A stretch of 64,000 nt of DNA from Akkermansia muciniphila (GTDB lineage Bacteria; Verrucomicrobiota; Verrucomicrobiia; Verrucomicrobiales; Akkermansiaceae). Below, piece after piece: positions 34,261 through 43,465 of the stretch. The notes beneath the pieces are model-generated. The model saw only the letters and a program-made list of their open reading frames with translations. It searched no databases and was not told the DNA's origin. The position numbers were made by a program, and so were the translations under genes. Where the stretch lies: positions 868,001 through 932,000 of the forward strand of contig NZ_CP114598.1 of assembly GCF_030848305.1 (NCBI RefSeq), in the 5' to 3' direction. The number at the start of each line of letters is the position of its first letter. The stretch's first letter is position 1.

Positions 34261-35247
34261 TCAGACAGGCTGTTGGTCAAACCTTTCCTTCAGCCTTAAA
34301 ATCTTTCTCGCCGTCAGCCGGTAAACAGGCCGGTAAAGGTGCTTTTTCAAGACGGCCGGGAGCGTTCTTCCTGGCAGCGGGCCGCACAGCAGCCCGGCTT
34401 CACGCATAACCCGTTCGTAACGTTCCCCCTCATAACGCCAATTATACCGCCAGGGCTTGTGCACCCCCTGGTAATGAAGAATGCCCGGTTCCAGAGCCGC
34501 TTCCACCGCCTGGCGCGGAGTAACGCCGCGCCAGAACCGTTCCCGGGGATCGTTCTTCAAAATGCGGCGCGTCAGACCGTCATGCCAGTTCCAGCGCGGG
34601 TGCAGCGGCACAGTCAGTTCGCACAGGGTTCCATTCAAGGCATCCTGATCCGGGCAAGTCAGCCTGTCCCGGTGAGTGACGGCGTAATCCAGCACAGCCC
34701 TGACCAGATTCCTTTCCCGGAAAACATCCACATTCATCAGCAGCACGCCGGAATTGAAATATCCCGTGCAGGTCAGCGGCATCTCGAGACGCTCGTTAAA
34801 ATGGGAACCGGGTCTGGAAAAATTCTCAAACACCACCCCTACCGCTTTCCCGTCCATATCCGTCCGGAACAGCTCCGTTAAATCCCGGCAAACCAAAACG
34901 TCAATGTCCAGATACAGAATATTGCCCCGCTCTTCCTTCAATAATTCCGGGATGAACACGCGTCCCCAGGCGGGCACCGGCCATTGTTCCGTATGGGGAA
35001 AGTCGTGCTCTTCCAGAATTCCGGAAACGTCTATGAATTCCAGACGGCAATCGAACGGAGCGGCCAGACGCTCCACGCTTGCCCGGTTCTCTCCGTCAAT
35101 ACCGTCGGAAAGCACGTAAATTTTGTAAAAAGTCTCCGGACCGGCAGTATTCAGAAGAGAAAAAACAGTAACGCTCAAAGGCAGGATACCCCGGTTGTCA
35201 CTGGCCAGGACGACGGCAAATTCATTCTTTTTCATCGGATCGTTCAT
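34261..35247 (-). CDS. GT8-family glycosyltransferase
   Basis: LPS galactosyl/glucosyltransferase-like enzyme: ASDNRGILPLSVTVFSLL at the start, DxD in YLDIDVLV, FNSGVLLMNVDVF, PDQDALN and HYQGVHKPW. These match WaaJ/GspA-type GT8 proteins. 328 residues. It is last in a minus-strand run GT9, GT2, GT8 with gaps of 10 bp or overlaps, so one transcript for lipooligosaccharide outer core. Confidence 0.9.
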   Translation of the reverse strand: MNDPMKKNEFAVVLASDNRGILPLSVTVFSLLNTAGPETFYKIYVLSDGIDGENRASVERLAAPFDCRLEFIDVSGILEEHDFPHTEQWPVPAWGRVFIPELLKEERGNILYLDIDVLVCRDLTELFRTDMDGKAVGVVFENFSRPGSHFNERLEMPLTCTGYFNSGVLLMNVDVFRERNLVRAVLDYAVTHRDRLTCPDQDALNGTLCELTVPLHPRWNWHDGLTRRILKNDPRERFWRGVTPRQAVEAALEPGILHYQGVHKPWRYNWRYEGERYERVMREAGLLCGPLPGRTLPAVLKKHLYRPVYRLTARKILRLKERFDQQPV

Positions 35248-35257
35248 TCGGGTGGTG

Positions 35258-36283
35258 TCAGCGGCGCAGCAACCGGGCTCCCGCCTTGCGTATTCTCTTC
35301 CAGTAATAGGAAAAGTCCAAGCCGGATTTTCCGCCCATCCAGGTTTTCAGCAACTTTCCTTCCCGGCGGGACAGACTGGAATCATCCTCTCCGGGACGGT
35401 ACAGATTTTCCTGACAAAGCATATCGGCCACCTTCCGGGTAACCTCCTTTTGAACGGCATGAGGGGCGTATTTGCGGATATTCCTCACGCCCATTACCAG
35501 CATTTTCAAAAATGCCGTCCTGTATTCCTCCAGAATTCCGGCTTCTTTCCATTCCTTCAGCACCAGCTCCGCCACCGTCAGGTAATCCAGCGACTGGAGG
35601 GAACTGCCGGACGCAAAACCACTGGTAATGGACCCGGCCCGCTTGCGGTAAACGTAAGCCGCCCTGCTGACGACGCAAACTCTCCTGCACCACGGAAAAA
35701 CGGCGTAATGGAAATACAGGTCTTCACAGGCAACGCCCTCGGGGAACCGGATGCCATGCTTTTCCACAATGGAACGCCTGATCATCATACCTCCCGCTCC
35801 ATGATGTATTTTCCCAATGGTCTCCGGAGAGCTGGGAATCCACCCCTTTTCCGGAGAGGCCATATCCTCCGGCAGGAACCGGTCTTCCCTGTCGGGGTCG
35901 GCCTCGTAATAATACCGGAACCCGCATACCAGCTTATCGGCATCCAGCGCCTTCGCACGGGAATACATCTCCTCCAGCAAATCCGTCTCCAGCCAATCGT
36001 CGGAATCCACCAAAAACAGATATTCTCCCACAGCATGGTTCATCGCCAGATTCCGGGAACGGGATAAACCGCCGTTTTCCGGGGCTTGCACCACTTTCAC
36101 CCGCGGGTCCCGCTCCGCGAATTCCCGCAGAATGGACAGAGAGCCATCTGTGGAAGCGTCATCCACGCAAACTACTTCCAGTTCACGAAGCGTCTGAGAG
36201 CAAATGCTTTCCAGGCACTGGGCCAGGTACGGCTCCACATTGTAAACCGGAACCAGCACGGAAATGTTCACGGGAACCGTCAT
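35258..36283 (-). CDS. GT2-family glycosyltransferase
   Basis: GT-A enzyme: SVLVPVYNVEPYLAQCLESI, VVCVDDASTDGS, NGGLSRSRN and the metal motif VDSDDWLE. The C-terminal ~120 residues are helical and basic, ending KRIRKAGARLLRR. Its start overlaps the GT9 stop by 4 nt. Sugar not predictable. Confidence 0.9.
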   Translation of the reverse strand: MTVPVNISVLVPVYNVEPYLAQCLESICSQTLRELEVVCVDDASTDGSLSILREFAERDPRVKVVQAPENGGLSRSRNLAMNHAVGEYLFLVDSDDWLETDLLEEMYSRAKALDADKLVCGFRYYYEADPDREDRFLPEDMASPEKGWIPSSPETIGKIHHGAGGMMIRRSIVEKHGIRFPEGVACEDLYFHYAVFPWCRRVCVVSRAAYVYRKRAGSITSGFASGSSLQSLDYLTVAELVLKEWKEAGILEEYRTAFLKMLVMGVRNIRKYAPHAVQKEVTRKVADMLCQENLYRPGEDDSSLSRREGKLLKTWMGGKSGLDFSYYWKRIRKAGARLLRR

Positions 36284-37254
36284 GACGCCAACGGAGAGCC
36301 TGCCGCCCTTATTTGTTCAAGCCCCTCCTGCGGCGGCAGAAAGGGTTCCAGAGCGGACCATACCTGGTCTACTGTAATTTCCTCAATGGCGCCGGGGGAA
36401 ATCAGGTTGGAAATGCACCGGGCCGTAATGGCGGAGTTGCGCGTCCGGTGGCAGAAAATGGCGGTCACGGGAACCCCGGCATAGGCGCACATGTGCGTAG
36501 GCCCCGTATCATTGCCCACACAAGCCAGGGAACGTAAAGCCATCTGGGGAATATCCATCAGGGAAGACTTGCCCAGAAAACTGACAGCCAGGGGAGAGCT
36601 GGCAGCAATGGCCTCCACTTCCGCAGCCTCCGCCCGGGTGCCGATCACGACGGAGAACACGCCCCGTGCCGCCAGGCGTTTCGCCAGGGCGCAGAAATTC
36701 TCCACAGGCCAGCGCTTGTAGGGATGGTTGGGAGAACAGCCCGGAATCATCATCACATAGCGTTCCGGAAGCTCGTCAAAGTGCAGCCCCTCCCCGTGCA
36801 TGAAGGAAAGATCCGTCAGGACGCGTTCCAAACGGAACGGCGCCCGTTCCACCTTCCCCCACCGGAAGGATTTCTTTTTCAGCAATCTGCGCCGTTCCCC
36901 GGAATTGCAGGCCACCCAGTCCATGTCATGGTCCAGCAGGAAGCGCACGGCGGGATAATAGCGTTTTCTTGTGCGGGAAGATTCCTGAAGATCGTACACC
37001 ACGTCAAAATTCCCCTTCACTATGGAACGGACGGCTTCCCAGGTGGCGCCCAGCTTCCGGTAGGGCAGGCGGTTGTCCACGATAAAATCGTCAAACACCC
37101 CGAGCTGCTCCGCCATGGGAACAAACATTCCCATGGTCATCAGGGTGATATGCGCCTCCGGATGAAGTTCGCGAAGCCGCTTCATCGTCCCCATGGCGAG
37201 CACCACATCGCCGAGGGCGCCATGCTTGATAATCAGAATGCGCTGTGCGGGCAT
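36280..37254 (-). CDS. GT9-family heptosyltransferase-like protein
   Basis: ADP-heptose:LPS heptosyltransferase family (WaaC/F/Q). It starts RILIIKHGALGDVVLAMGTM, and the C-terminal domain has MIPGCSPNHPYKRWPVENF and CVGNDTGPTHMCAYAGVP, the family donor site. The heptose epimerase gene is 21 bp upstream, which supports a heptose donor. Confidence 0.9.
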   Translation of the reverse strand: MPAQRILIIKHGALGDVVLAMGTMKRLRELHPEAHITLMTMGMFVPMAEQLGVFDDFIVDNRLPYRKLGATWEAVRSIVKGNFDVVYDLQESSRTRKRYYPAVRFLLDHDMDWVACNSGERRRLLKKKSFRWGKVERAPFRLERVLTDLSFMHGEGLHFDELPERYVMMIPGCSPNHPYKRWPVENFCALAKRLAARGVFSVVIGTRAEAAEVEAIAASSPLAVSFLGKSSLMDIPQMALRSLACVGNDTGPTHMCAYAGVPVTAIFCHRTRNSAITARCISNLISPGAIEEITVDQVWSALEPFLPPQEGLEQIRAAGSPLAS

Positions 37255-37275
37255 GGGAGAAAAAAGAAATGGGGG

Positions 37276-38262
37276 TTAAACGTAACTGTCTTCCCTGTCC
37301 AGATACTCCTGCACGTACCGGCGCACGCCATCCTCCAGGGAAGTCATGGGCGCTGCATAGCCGGCAGCGCGCAGCCTGGAAAGATCCGCCTGCGTATAAT
37401 ACTGATATTTTCCCCTGAGCTCTTCAGGCATCTCCCGGTAGGCAATCTTTTCCTGGAGGCCCAGCGCATGGAATGCCGCCTTCGCCAGATCGTGGAAAGA
37501 GCGTGCCTTCCCGGAACCTACGTTGAACAGGCCGCTCACCTCCGGATGCTCCAGCAGCCAAAGCACCACATCCACGCAGTCGCCCACCCACACGAAATCC
37601 CGGAGCTGCCATCCGTCACGGTAATCGGGATGATAAGACTTAAATAGCTTCACCGTCTCATTTGCCTTCACCTGGGGGAATATATGGGCCACCACGCTCT
37701 TCTGCCCGCCCTTATGGTATTCATTGGGGCCGTACACGTTGAAAAATTTAAGCCCGGCGTATTGGGGGGGGGCCGGACGCCCTTCTTTCACTTCCCGGGC
37801 CACTTTGCGGTCAAACAGGGCCTTGCTCCAGCCGTATGCGTTCAGGGGCCGCAGCGCGTTGACGTGCTCCAGGGAGGCGTCATCGTCAAACCCCAAGGAA
37901 CCGTCCCCGTAAGTGGCCGCGGAGGAAGCGTAAATAAACCGTTTGCCGTACAGGGAGCAAAACTCCCACAAATGCCAGCTCAACGTGAAATTCGTCCGGA
38001 TAATCAAATCGGCGTCCGTCTCCGTGGTGGCGGAAATGGCCCCCATGTGAATGACCGCCTCCACCTCCTCCGCATGCGCCTTCATATAATCAAGCATGCC
38101 TTCCGGAGAAACCACGGCGCACAGCTCTCTCTTGGCGATGTTCCTCCACTTGTCGGAACAGCCCAGCTCGTCCACCACCACAAGATCCTTTTTACCGGCT
38201 TTTTCCAGAGCGGCGACAATGTTTGAGCCGATGAAGCCGGCCCCACCCGTGACAATAATCAT
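37276..38262 (-). CDS. hldD: ADP-L-glycero-D-manno-heptose 6-epimerase
   Basis: Makes the L,D-heptose donor for inner-core LPS. From Met at 38262 it is 328 residues: NAD(P)-binding TGGAGFIGSN (5-14), SSAATYGDG (113-121), YxxxK in YGWSKALF (Y143, K147) and FNVYGPNEYHKGGQKS. The longer frame to 38355 is not conserved in style. Leads the GT9-GT2-GT8 operon, divergent from a GT2 gene. Confidence 0.93.
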   Translation of the reverse strand: MIIVTGGAGFIGSNIVAALEKAGKKDLVVVDELGCSDKWRNIAKRELCAVVSPEGMLDYMKAHAEEVEAVIHMGAISATTETDADLIIRTNFTLSWHLWEFCSLYGKRFIYASSAATYGDGSLGFDDDASLEHVNALRPLNAYGWSKALFDRKVAREVKEGRPAPPQYAGLKFFNVYGPNEYHKGGQKSVVAHIFPQVKANETVKLFKSYHPDYRDGWQLRDFVWVGDCVDVVLWLLEHPEVSGLFNVGSGKARSFHDLAKAAFHALGLQEKIAYREMPEELRGKYQYYTQADLSRLRAAGYAAPMTSLEDGVRRYVQEYLDREDSYV

Positions 38263-38563
38263 AAGAGAAGAATCAATAAAAAAGTTGTACGGCTTTTTGT
38301 ACCACATCCCCCCGTCCCTAGGCAACTGCCATTTGAAACGTTCCCCGGTTCCCAATTTTCAACGAATTTACAATCCGGACACTCCAAACCCTGATCGTTC
38401 CATGCGGAAAACCATTGGAACGCAATCCCCGCGCAATCTGCGGAGAATGCGTCTCCCATACCTCCTTTTCATGCTGGAAACGTTAAAAAAATCGGTAATG
38501 CCTGTCTTGCAAAAATTATCATTGACCACGGATTGTAAATCCGTTACACACCTCCCCACCCCT
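38263..38563. other. Divergent promoter region between hldD and a GT2 gene
   Basis: About 300 bp. Chance frames extend across it but lack features. No clear promoter pair recognised. Confidence 0.4.
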
Positions 38564-38566
38564 ATG

Positions 38567-39718
38567 ATGCCCGACGTTTCCATCATTGTTCCCTGCTACA
38601 ATGTAGCCGCTTATGTGGACAGCTGTCTGGATAGTCTGGTACGCCAGACTCTGCGGAACATTGAAATTATCTGCATCAATGACGGCTCCACGGACGCGAC
38701 CTGGACACGCCTGTTGCGCTGGAAAGAAAAGGACGACAGAATCACCCTTCTGAACCAGCGGAACGCGGGCGTCTCCGCAGCCAGGAATGCAGGGCTGGAT
38801 GCCGCCCGCGGCCTTTATGTCGGCTTTGCGGATCCAGACGACTACATGGACCCGGAAATGTATTCCCGCCTTTTTTCGGCGGCTCTGGAATATGACGCAG
38901 ACATCGTGGAATGCGGCAACCATGTTTTTGAAGACTCGTCAGACCGGCTTATTGAGGCCAAAAGAAGATCGCCCTCCCGGCATTTTGAAGAGAACGCCTC
39001 TCCGGCCAGCTTTTTCCGGGATTCCATCTGGGGGAAAATGGACATCTGCGTATGGAGCAAGCTGTTCCGGAAAAGCATGCTGGATGCCCACCGCCTCCGT
39101 TTCAACGTGCATCTGAAATCCGGCGCGGAGGATGAAACCTTCCGGCTGATGGCCGTTCCCCACGCCTCCCGCCTCCTGTTCATTCCCGACTGCCTGTATT
39201 ATTACCGCCTTATGCGCAACGGCTCCCTCTCCCGCCGCTGCAACACACCCACCTACTCCAAATGCGTACAGGAATTCCAGCGGCTGCTGTACATTGTGGA
39301 CTACTGGCAGAAACAAGGGTGGCAAAATGAAGGACTGTTCGCTTACGGCGTTCGGAAAATCAGGCCCTTTTTTGTTTCCAAGCATCCCCTTTTCCATCAA
39401 ATGACCGCTGTCCAGCAACGTTCTGCGCTGAACTTATGGAAGCTGTTCTACCAGAAAGCGGAAGGAGAACGTTTCCTCTCCGCGCTGGCGGGACGGGACA
39501 GGCAACTGGCGGACCTGCTGAACTCGGCGGAACCGGTTCCCCACGGCTGGGGGCGCATTCTGCTGGCCGCCTGTTCCCTGCTTCCCGGACAAAGAGGACG
39601 TTATTACTCCTGCAAAAAAATGCTTGCGGAACATTTTTCCCAAGTCTGCCCCAATGGATTCCAACAAGAAAACGCCTCTCTGGAAGAGCCGTTTGACACA
39701 TCGCCGCCTTCCCTGTAA
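38567..39718 (+). CDS. GT2-family glycosyltransferase
   Basis: From ATG 38567 (38564 is equally possible) the protein starts MPDVSIIVPCYNVAAYVDSC, a perfect GT2 start. IICINDGSTDAT, NAGVSAARNAGLD and the metal motif FADPDDYMD follow; 383 residues with a helical C-terminal half. The open frame runs ~157 codons further upstream but that part overlaps hldD and is not real. First of a plus-strand run of surface-glycan genes. Confidence 0.9.
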   Translation: MPDVSIIVPCYNVAAYVDSCLDSLVRQTLRNIEIICINDGSTDATWTRLLRWKEKDDRITLLNQRNAGVSAARNAGLDAARGLYVGFADPDDYMDPEMYSRLFSAALEYDADIVECGNHVFEDSSDRLIEAKRRSPSRHFEENASPASFFRDSIWGKMDICVWSKLFRKSMLDAHRLRFNVHLKSGAEDETFRLMAVPHASRLLFIPDCLYYYRLMRNGSLSRRCNTPTYSKCVQEFQRLLYIVDYWQKQGWQNEGLFAYGVRKIRPFFVSKHPLFHQMTAVQQRSALNLWKLFYQKAEGERFLSALAGRDRQLADLLNSAEPVPHGWGRILLAACSLLPGQRGRYYSCKKMLAEHFSQVCPNGFQQENASLEEPFDTSPPSL

Positions 39719-39745
39719 ATTGCCTTACCCTCCCATTCCGGATCA

Positions 39746-40552
39746 ATGAATCGTTTTCTCTCATTTGCAGACTCCCGCATGTCGGCTACTCTGGAGCGGC
39801 TGGGCAGGCAGGCGGAAGAACTGGATTTTTTTGATGAGATCACGCTTTTCACGGAACATGACCTTTCCGCAGAATTCACCAGCCGCATGGGCCGGTACCT
39901 GACCCCGTCCTGCCGGGGATTCGGATACTGGTCCTGGAAACCCTGGGCCATCCACCATGTCCTCCAAAAAATGGAGGAAGGCGACCGCCTCCTTTATCTG
40001 GATGCAGGCTGCCATATCAACGCCAACGGAATGGCGCGCTTCCGGGAATACGTAAGCATGCTGGACCGCGACAGCCGCGGCATGCTGGTCTTCACCAACG
40101 GGCAGCCGGAATATAAATGGACCAAAGGAGATATCTTCCGCCACTTCGGCGTTTCCGAAAAAGACGGACATATCACGCACACCCAGCAAATTGCGGGCGG
40201 ACATGTTTTTCTGAAAAAGAACCCGCTCACGGAAAGCCTGATCCGGGATTGGCTCCATGTCTTTTACGACCATCTGCATCTCGCGGACAACACTCCTTCC
40301 GTTTCCCCCAACCTGCCGGGGTTCGTGGAAAACCGGTATGACCAGAGCATCTTCTCCATCCTGTGCAAACTGAGAGGCATTACCACCCTTGACGGATCGG
40401 AAACCTATGCGGAAAACTGGGAACAGCTCTCCGCGTTCCCATTCCAGGACAGACGGGACATGGGAATCCCACGGACCGGAAAAAAGGGATGGCTGGAAAA
40501 ATGCAGGCAGATCCTCCTTTCCTCCAAAAGGAACGGATTAGGAATCCGGTAA
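39746..40552 (+). CDS. Putative glycosyltransferase (GT-A-like, capsule type)
   Basis: 268 residues. YWSWKPWAIHHVLQKM, then GDRLLYLDAGCHIN (a DxG/DxD-like metal site) and a late VENRYDQSIFSIL match a group of small bacterial sugar transferases distantly related to GT32/GT8. It follows the GT2 gene by 27 bp. Donor and acceptor unknown. Confidence 0.7.
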   Translation: MNRFLSFADSRMSATLERLGRQAEELDFFDEITLFTEHDLSAEFTSRMGRYLTPSCRGFGYWSWKPWAIHHVLQKMEEGDRLLYLDAGCHINANGMARFREYVSMLDRDSRGMLVFTNGQPEYKWTKGDIFRHFGVSEKDGHITHTQQIAGGHVFLKKNPLTESLIRDWLHVFYDHLHLADNTPSVSPNLPGFVENRYDQSIFSILCKLRGITTLDGSETYAENWEQLSAFPFQDRRDMGIPRTGKKGWLEKCRQILLSSKRNGLGIR

Positions 40553-40996
40553 AGCTTCCTCATCCGGAACAACCGGACTTCGCGCTGCTTCCGGACAGGG
40601 CAATCTGACGCCCCATGAACTATTTTCCCGCCCTTTTCCACGGCTTCATTCCTAAAATTCCTTCACTCCTTAAGTTGCCGTTTCCGCCATATAACGACGG
40701 TTATTTGAACAAACCCTTTCCATCTGATCAGGAATGTTTTGCCATCATGAAAAGAAACATCTCCCCACTCCAAAACTCCGCCCTCGCACCATCCTCCGCC
40801 GACATTCTGCCACCCCTCTTCACGGTTATGCCGTCACCGGAACCCGGCTTTTCCCTTATCTGCAAATAAAAAAATCATCACGTTGGGAACAGCCTGTCAC
40901 AGTTCACCAAATACCGGCAGCCTGAATTTCCCCAAAACGTTTTTCTTTCAGATTTGTAGGCTTGACGGCGGATTCCTAATCCTCATACTTCCCTAT
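40553..40996. other. Non-coding gap before the GT4 gene
   Basis: About 440 bp. Short frames at 40615-40869 and 40734-40925 show no domain features. No terminator or promoter stands out. Confidence 0.4.
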
Positions 40997-42271
40997 GTGG
41001 CTTTTCCTCAATGCCGAACAATATTTCAAGTCTCCCATAGCGTATCGGCCAGCTCTGCCCCTTACCGGTTGAGCGACGCTCTGAACCGGCATATTCCCGG
41101 TCTGAAATCCACCCTGCTGCTCCGGAGGCGCAAGGGAATCGACGGCCTGGAAATTCACAGGCCCCCCGCCAGAAGGGCTGCGGACGCCTTGCGCCGGCAT
41201 CTGGCCCATGGATTTGACATTCTGCTGCCGGCAAGAAGAAAAGACCTGCCTTTCTCCCTGAACGTGCTGGGCATGGGATTTGACACGGCCCAAATGGAAA
41301 AAGCCGATGTAGTGCATCTGCACTGGATAGGCGGCAGAACCGTGGATTTCTCGCAGCTGCGCCATATCCGCCGCCCACTGGTTTATACCCTGCACGACAT
41401 GTTTGCCTGCACCGCGGGATGCCACTGCACCATGGACTGCGGCCTGTTCCAAAACGAATGCCGCGGCAACTGTCCCCAGCTTGGCGCTCCACGCCTCTTC
41501 CGCAACCTTCCAGCGTGGCTGTTTTCCCGCAAACGCCGCGCCTTCGGCCGCATCCCGTCCCTCACCCTCGTAACTCCCTCCCTCTGGTTGAAAAGGGAAG
41601 TGGAAAAAAGCCGCATGTTCCCTGGAAGAAAAATCGTACAGATTTATAATCCTGTGGACACGGACCTTTTCCGTCCGGCGGAAGACCGGAATGCCGTCCG
41701 GGCGTCCCTGGGCATCCCGCCCGGGGCGTTCGTCATCGCCTGCGGCGCAACCGGCCTGTTCAATCCGGTCAAAGGCGGCCATTTCATTCCTCTGGTGCTG
41801 GAGGAACTATACCGGCGCGGGCACCGGAACCTTCATCTCCTGCTCTTCGGCAACCAGGAAAAAAATGTGGACTACCCTTTCCCCAGCACAAACGCCGGAT
41901 TCATTACGGATATGAACAGGCTGGCCGGGCTTTACAGCGCGGCGGACATTTTCCTGAACCCCACGCTTCAGGATGTCCTTTCCAACGTAGCTCTGGAATC
42001 CATGGCCTGCAAGACCCCTTCCGTTACCTTCCGGACGGGAGGAGTTCCGGAAGCGGTTCTGGACGGAAAGACGGGGCTGGTCGCTCCGCAGGGAGACCTG
42101 AACCAAATGGCCGCCCATTGCGAGCGGCTCATCCTGGACGGACAACTCCTGCGGACTCTGGCGGAGGAAGGCCGCCGCCACGCGGAACAAACATTCTCCT
42201 ACCCCGTCATTGCCGCACAACACGCCGCCCTGTATGAGGAAACGCTCCGGGAACGCCGTTACAAAGAGTGA
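40997..42271 (+). CDS. GT4-family glycosyltransferase
   Basis: GT-B enzyme. IFQVSHSVSASSAPYRLSDAL starts the acceptor domain; HLHWIGGRTVDFSQL, VYTLHDMFACTAGCH with a Cys-rich CTAGCHCTMDCG loop, and the donor-side VALESMACKTPSVTFRTGG (E-x7-E) follow, as in WcaC-like colanic acid enzymes. A GTG at 40997 places the start just before the conserved core; an ATG at 40883 would add 38 poor residues. Confidence 0.85.
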   Translation: MAFPQCRTIFQVSHSVSASSAPYRLSDALNRHIPGLKSTLLLRRRKGIDGLEIHRPPARRAADALRRHLAHGFDILLPARRKDLPFSLNVLGMGFDTAQMEKADVVHLHWIGGRTVDFSQLRHIRRPLVYTLHDMFACTAGCHCTMDCGLFQNECRGNCPQLGAPRLFRNLPAWLFSRKRRAFGRIPSLTLVTPSLWLKREVEKSRMFPGRKIVQIYNPVDTDLFRPAEDRNAVRASLGIPPGAFVIACGATGLFNPVKGGHFIPLVLEELYRRGHRNLHLLLFGNQEKNVDYPFPSTNAGFITDMNRLAGLYSAADIFLNPTLQDVLSNVALESMACKTPSVTFRTGGVPEAVLDGKTGLVAPQGDLNQMAAHCERLILDGQLLRTLAEEGRRHAEQTFSYPVIAAQHAALYEETLRERRYKE

Positions 42272-42335
42272 AAACGGCCGGCGTTCAACCCCGGGCTGCC
42301 TGTTCCTGTACACCCGGACGCACCCTCCTTTGTCA

Positions 42336-42363
42336 TTGACAAGAAAAAGACGCCCCATACACT
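42336..42363 (+). promoter_or_regulatory. Candidate promoter of the first GT10-like gene
   Basis: TTGACA, 16-nt spacer, TACACT; the -10 ends 22 nt before the ATG at 42386. The same boxes and spacing recur at 45577-45604. Confidence 0.6.
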
Positions 42364-42385
42364 CTGCACCGTTCCGCCACGCCCC

Positions 42386-43384
42386 ATGAAAACGCTCAAA
42401 ATCTCCTTTTTACAGTCCACTCCGGATTTCGGCAGGGAAGGAATGCTCCAGCTTCTGAAAAGCCGGTATCATGTGGTGGAAGACGACTCCGATTTCGATT
42501 ACCTGGTCGCCACCCCCTGGTTTTACGTCAACCGGGAAGCTTTTTACGATTTTCTGGAACGGGCCCCCGGCCATATCACCGTCATGTATGGCTGTCATGA
42601 AGCCATTGCGCCGGATTTCATGCTGTTTGACTATTACATCGGGCTCGATACGGTGCCCGGAAGCGACCGTACTGTCAAACTTCCCTACCTTCGCCACCAT
42701 TTGCAGGAAGTGCACGGCGGTAAGGAAGGCCTGGATGCCCATGCTCTCCTGGCCTCCAAAACGGGTTTCTGCAACTTTATTTACGCCAACCGCAAATCCC
42801 ATCCCAACCGGGATGCCATGTTCCACAAGCTCTCCGCTTTCCGGTTCGTCAATTCTCTGGGGCCCCACCTTAACAATACGCCGGGGGACGGCCACCGGGC
42901 GGAAGACTGGTACGGCTCCTCCATCAGCATGAAAAAGCCGTACAAATTCTCCATTGCCTTTGAAAACGCATGGTATCCGGGCTACACCAGCGAGAAAATC
43001 GTTACCAGCATGCTTGCGGGCACCATTCCCATTTACTGGGGAAATCCGGACATCAGCCGGGAATTCAATTCCGCCTCATTCATCAACTGCCACGACTTCC
43101 CAACCCTGGACGATGCCGTGGCCTATGTGAAAAAAGTGGACGAAGACGACAGCCTGTGGTGTGAAATCATGTCGCGTCCCTGGAAAACCCCGGAACAGGA
43201 AGCCCGCTTTCTGGAAGAGACGGAAAGGGAAACGACCAAACTTTACAAAATATTCGACCAATCACCGGAAGAAGCGCGCCGCAAAGGTGACGGAACATGG
43301 GTATCCTACTACCAGCGCTTCTTAAAACGCGGCCACAGGATGCAGCTGGCATGGCGGCGGCTGAAAAACCGCCTGCGCCGCTGA
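42386..43384 (+). CDS. GT10-family fucosyltransferase-like protein
   Basis: 332 residues. The C-terminal half has the GT10 donor signature: KFSIAFENAWYPGYTSEKIV (187-206) then IYWGNPDI (216-223), as in bacterial alpha-1,3/1,4-fucosyltransferases using GDP-fucose. The N-terminal half is the variable acceptor domain. A basic, helical tail (RMQLAWRRLKNRLRR) suggests peripheral membrane binding. A Lewis-type fucosylated surface glycan is a plausible product, by inference. Confidence 0.87.
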   Translation: MKTLKISFLQSTPDFGREGMLQLLKSRYHVVEDDSDFDYLVATPWFYVNREAFYDFLERAPGHITVMYGCHEAIAPDFMLFDYYIGLDTVPGSDRTVKLPYLRHHLQEVHGGKEGLDAHALLASKTGFCNFIYANRKSHPNRDAMFHKLSAFRFVNSLGPHLNNTPGDGHRAEDWYGSSISMKKPYKFSIAFENAWYPGYTSEKIVTSMLAGTIPIYWGNPDISREFNSASFINCHDFPTLDDAVAYVKKVDEDDSLWCEIMSRPWKTPEQEARFLEETERETTKLYKIFDQSPEEARRKGDGTWVSYYQRFLKRGHRMQLAWRRLKNRLRR

Positions 43385-43465
43385 CCAGAATTTCCGGGCC
43401 ATTCAACCCATGCCGGTTTTCCTCCATCCGCCTTTCCCCACTCCCATCTACCCTCTCTCCGCTTC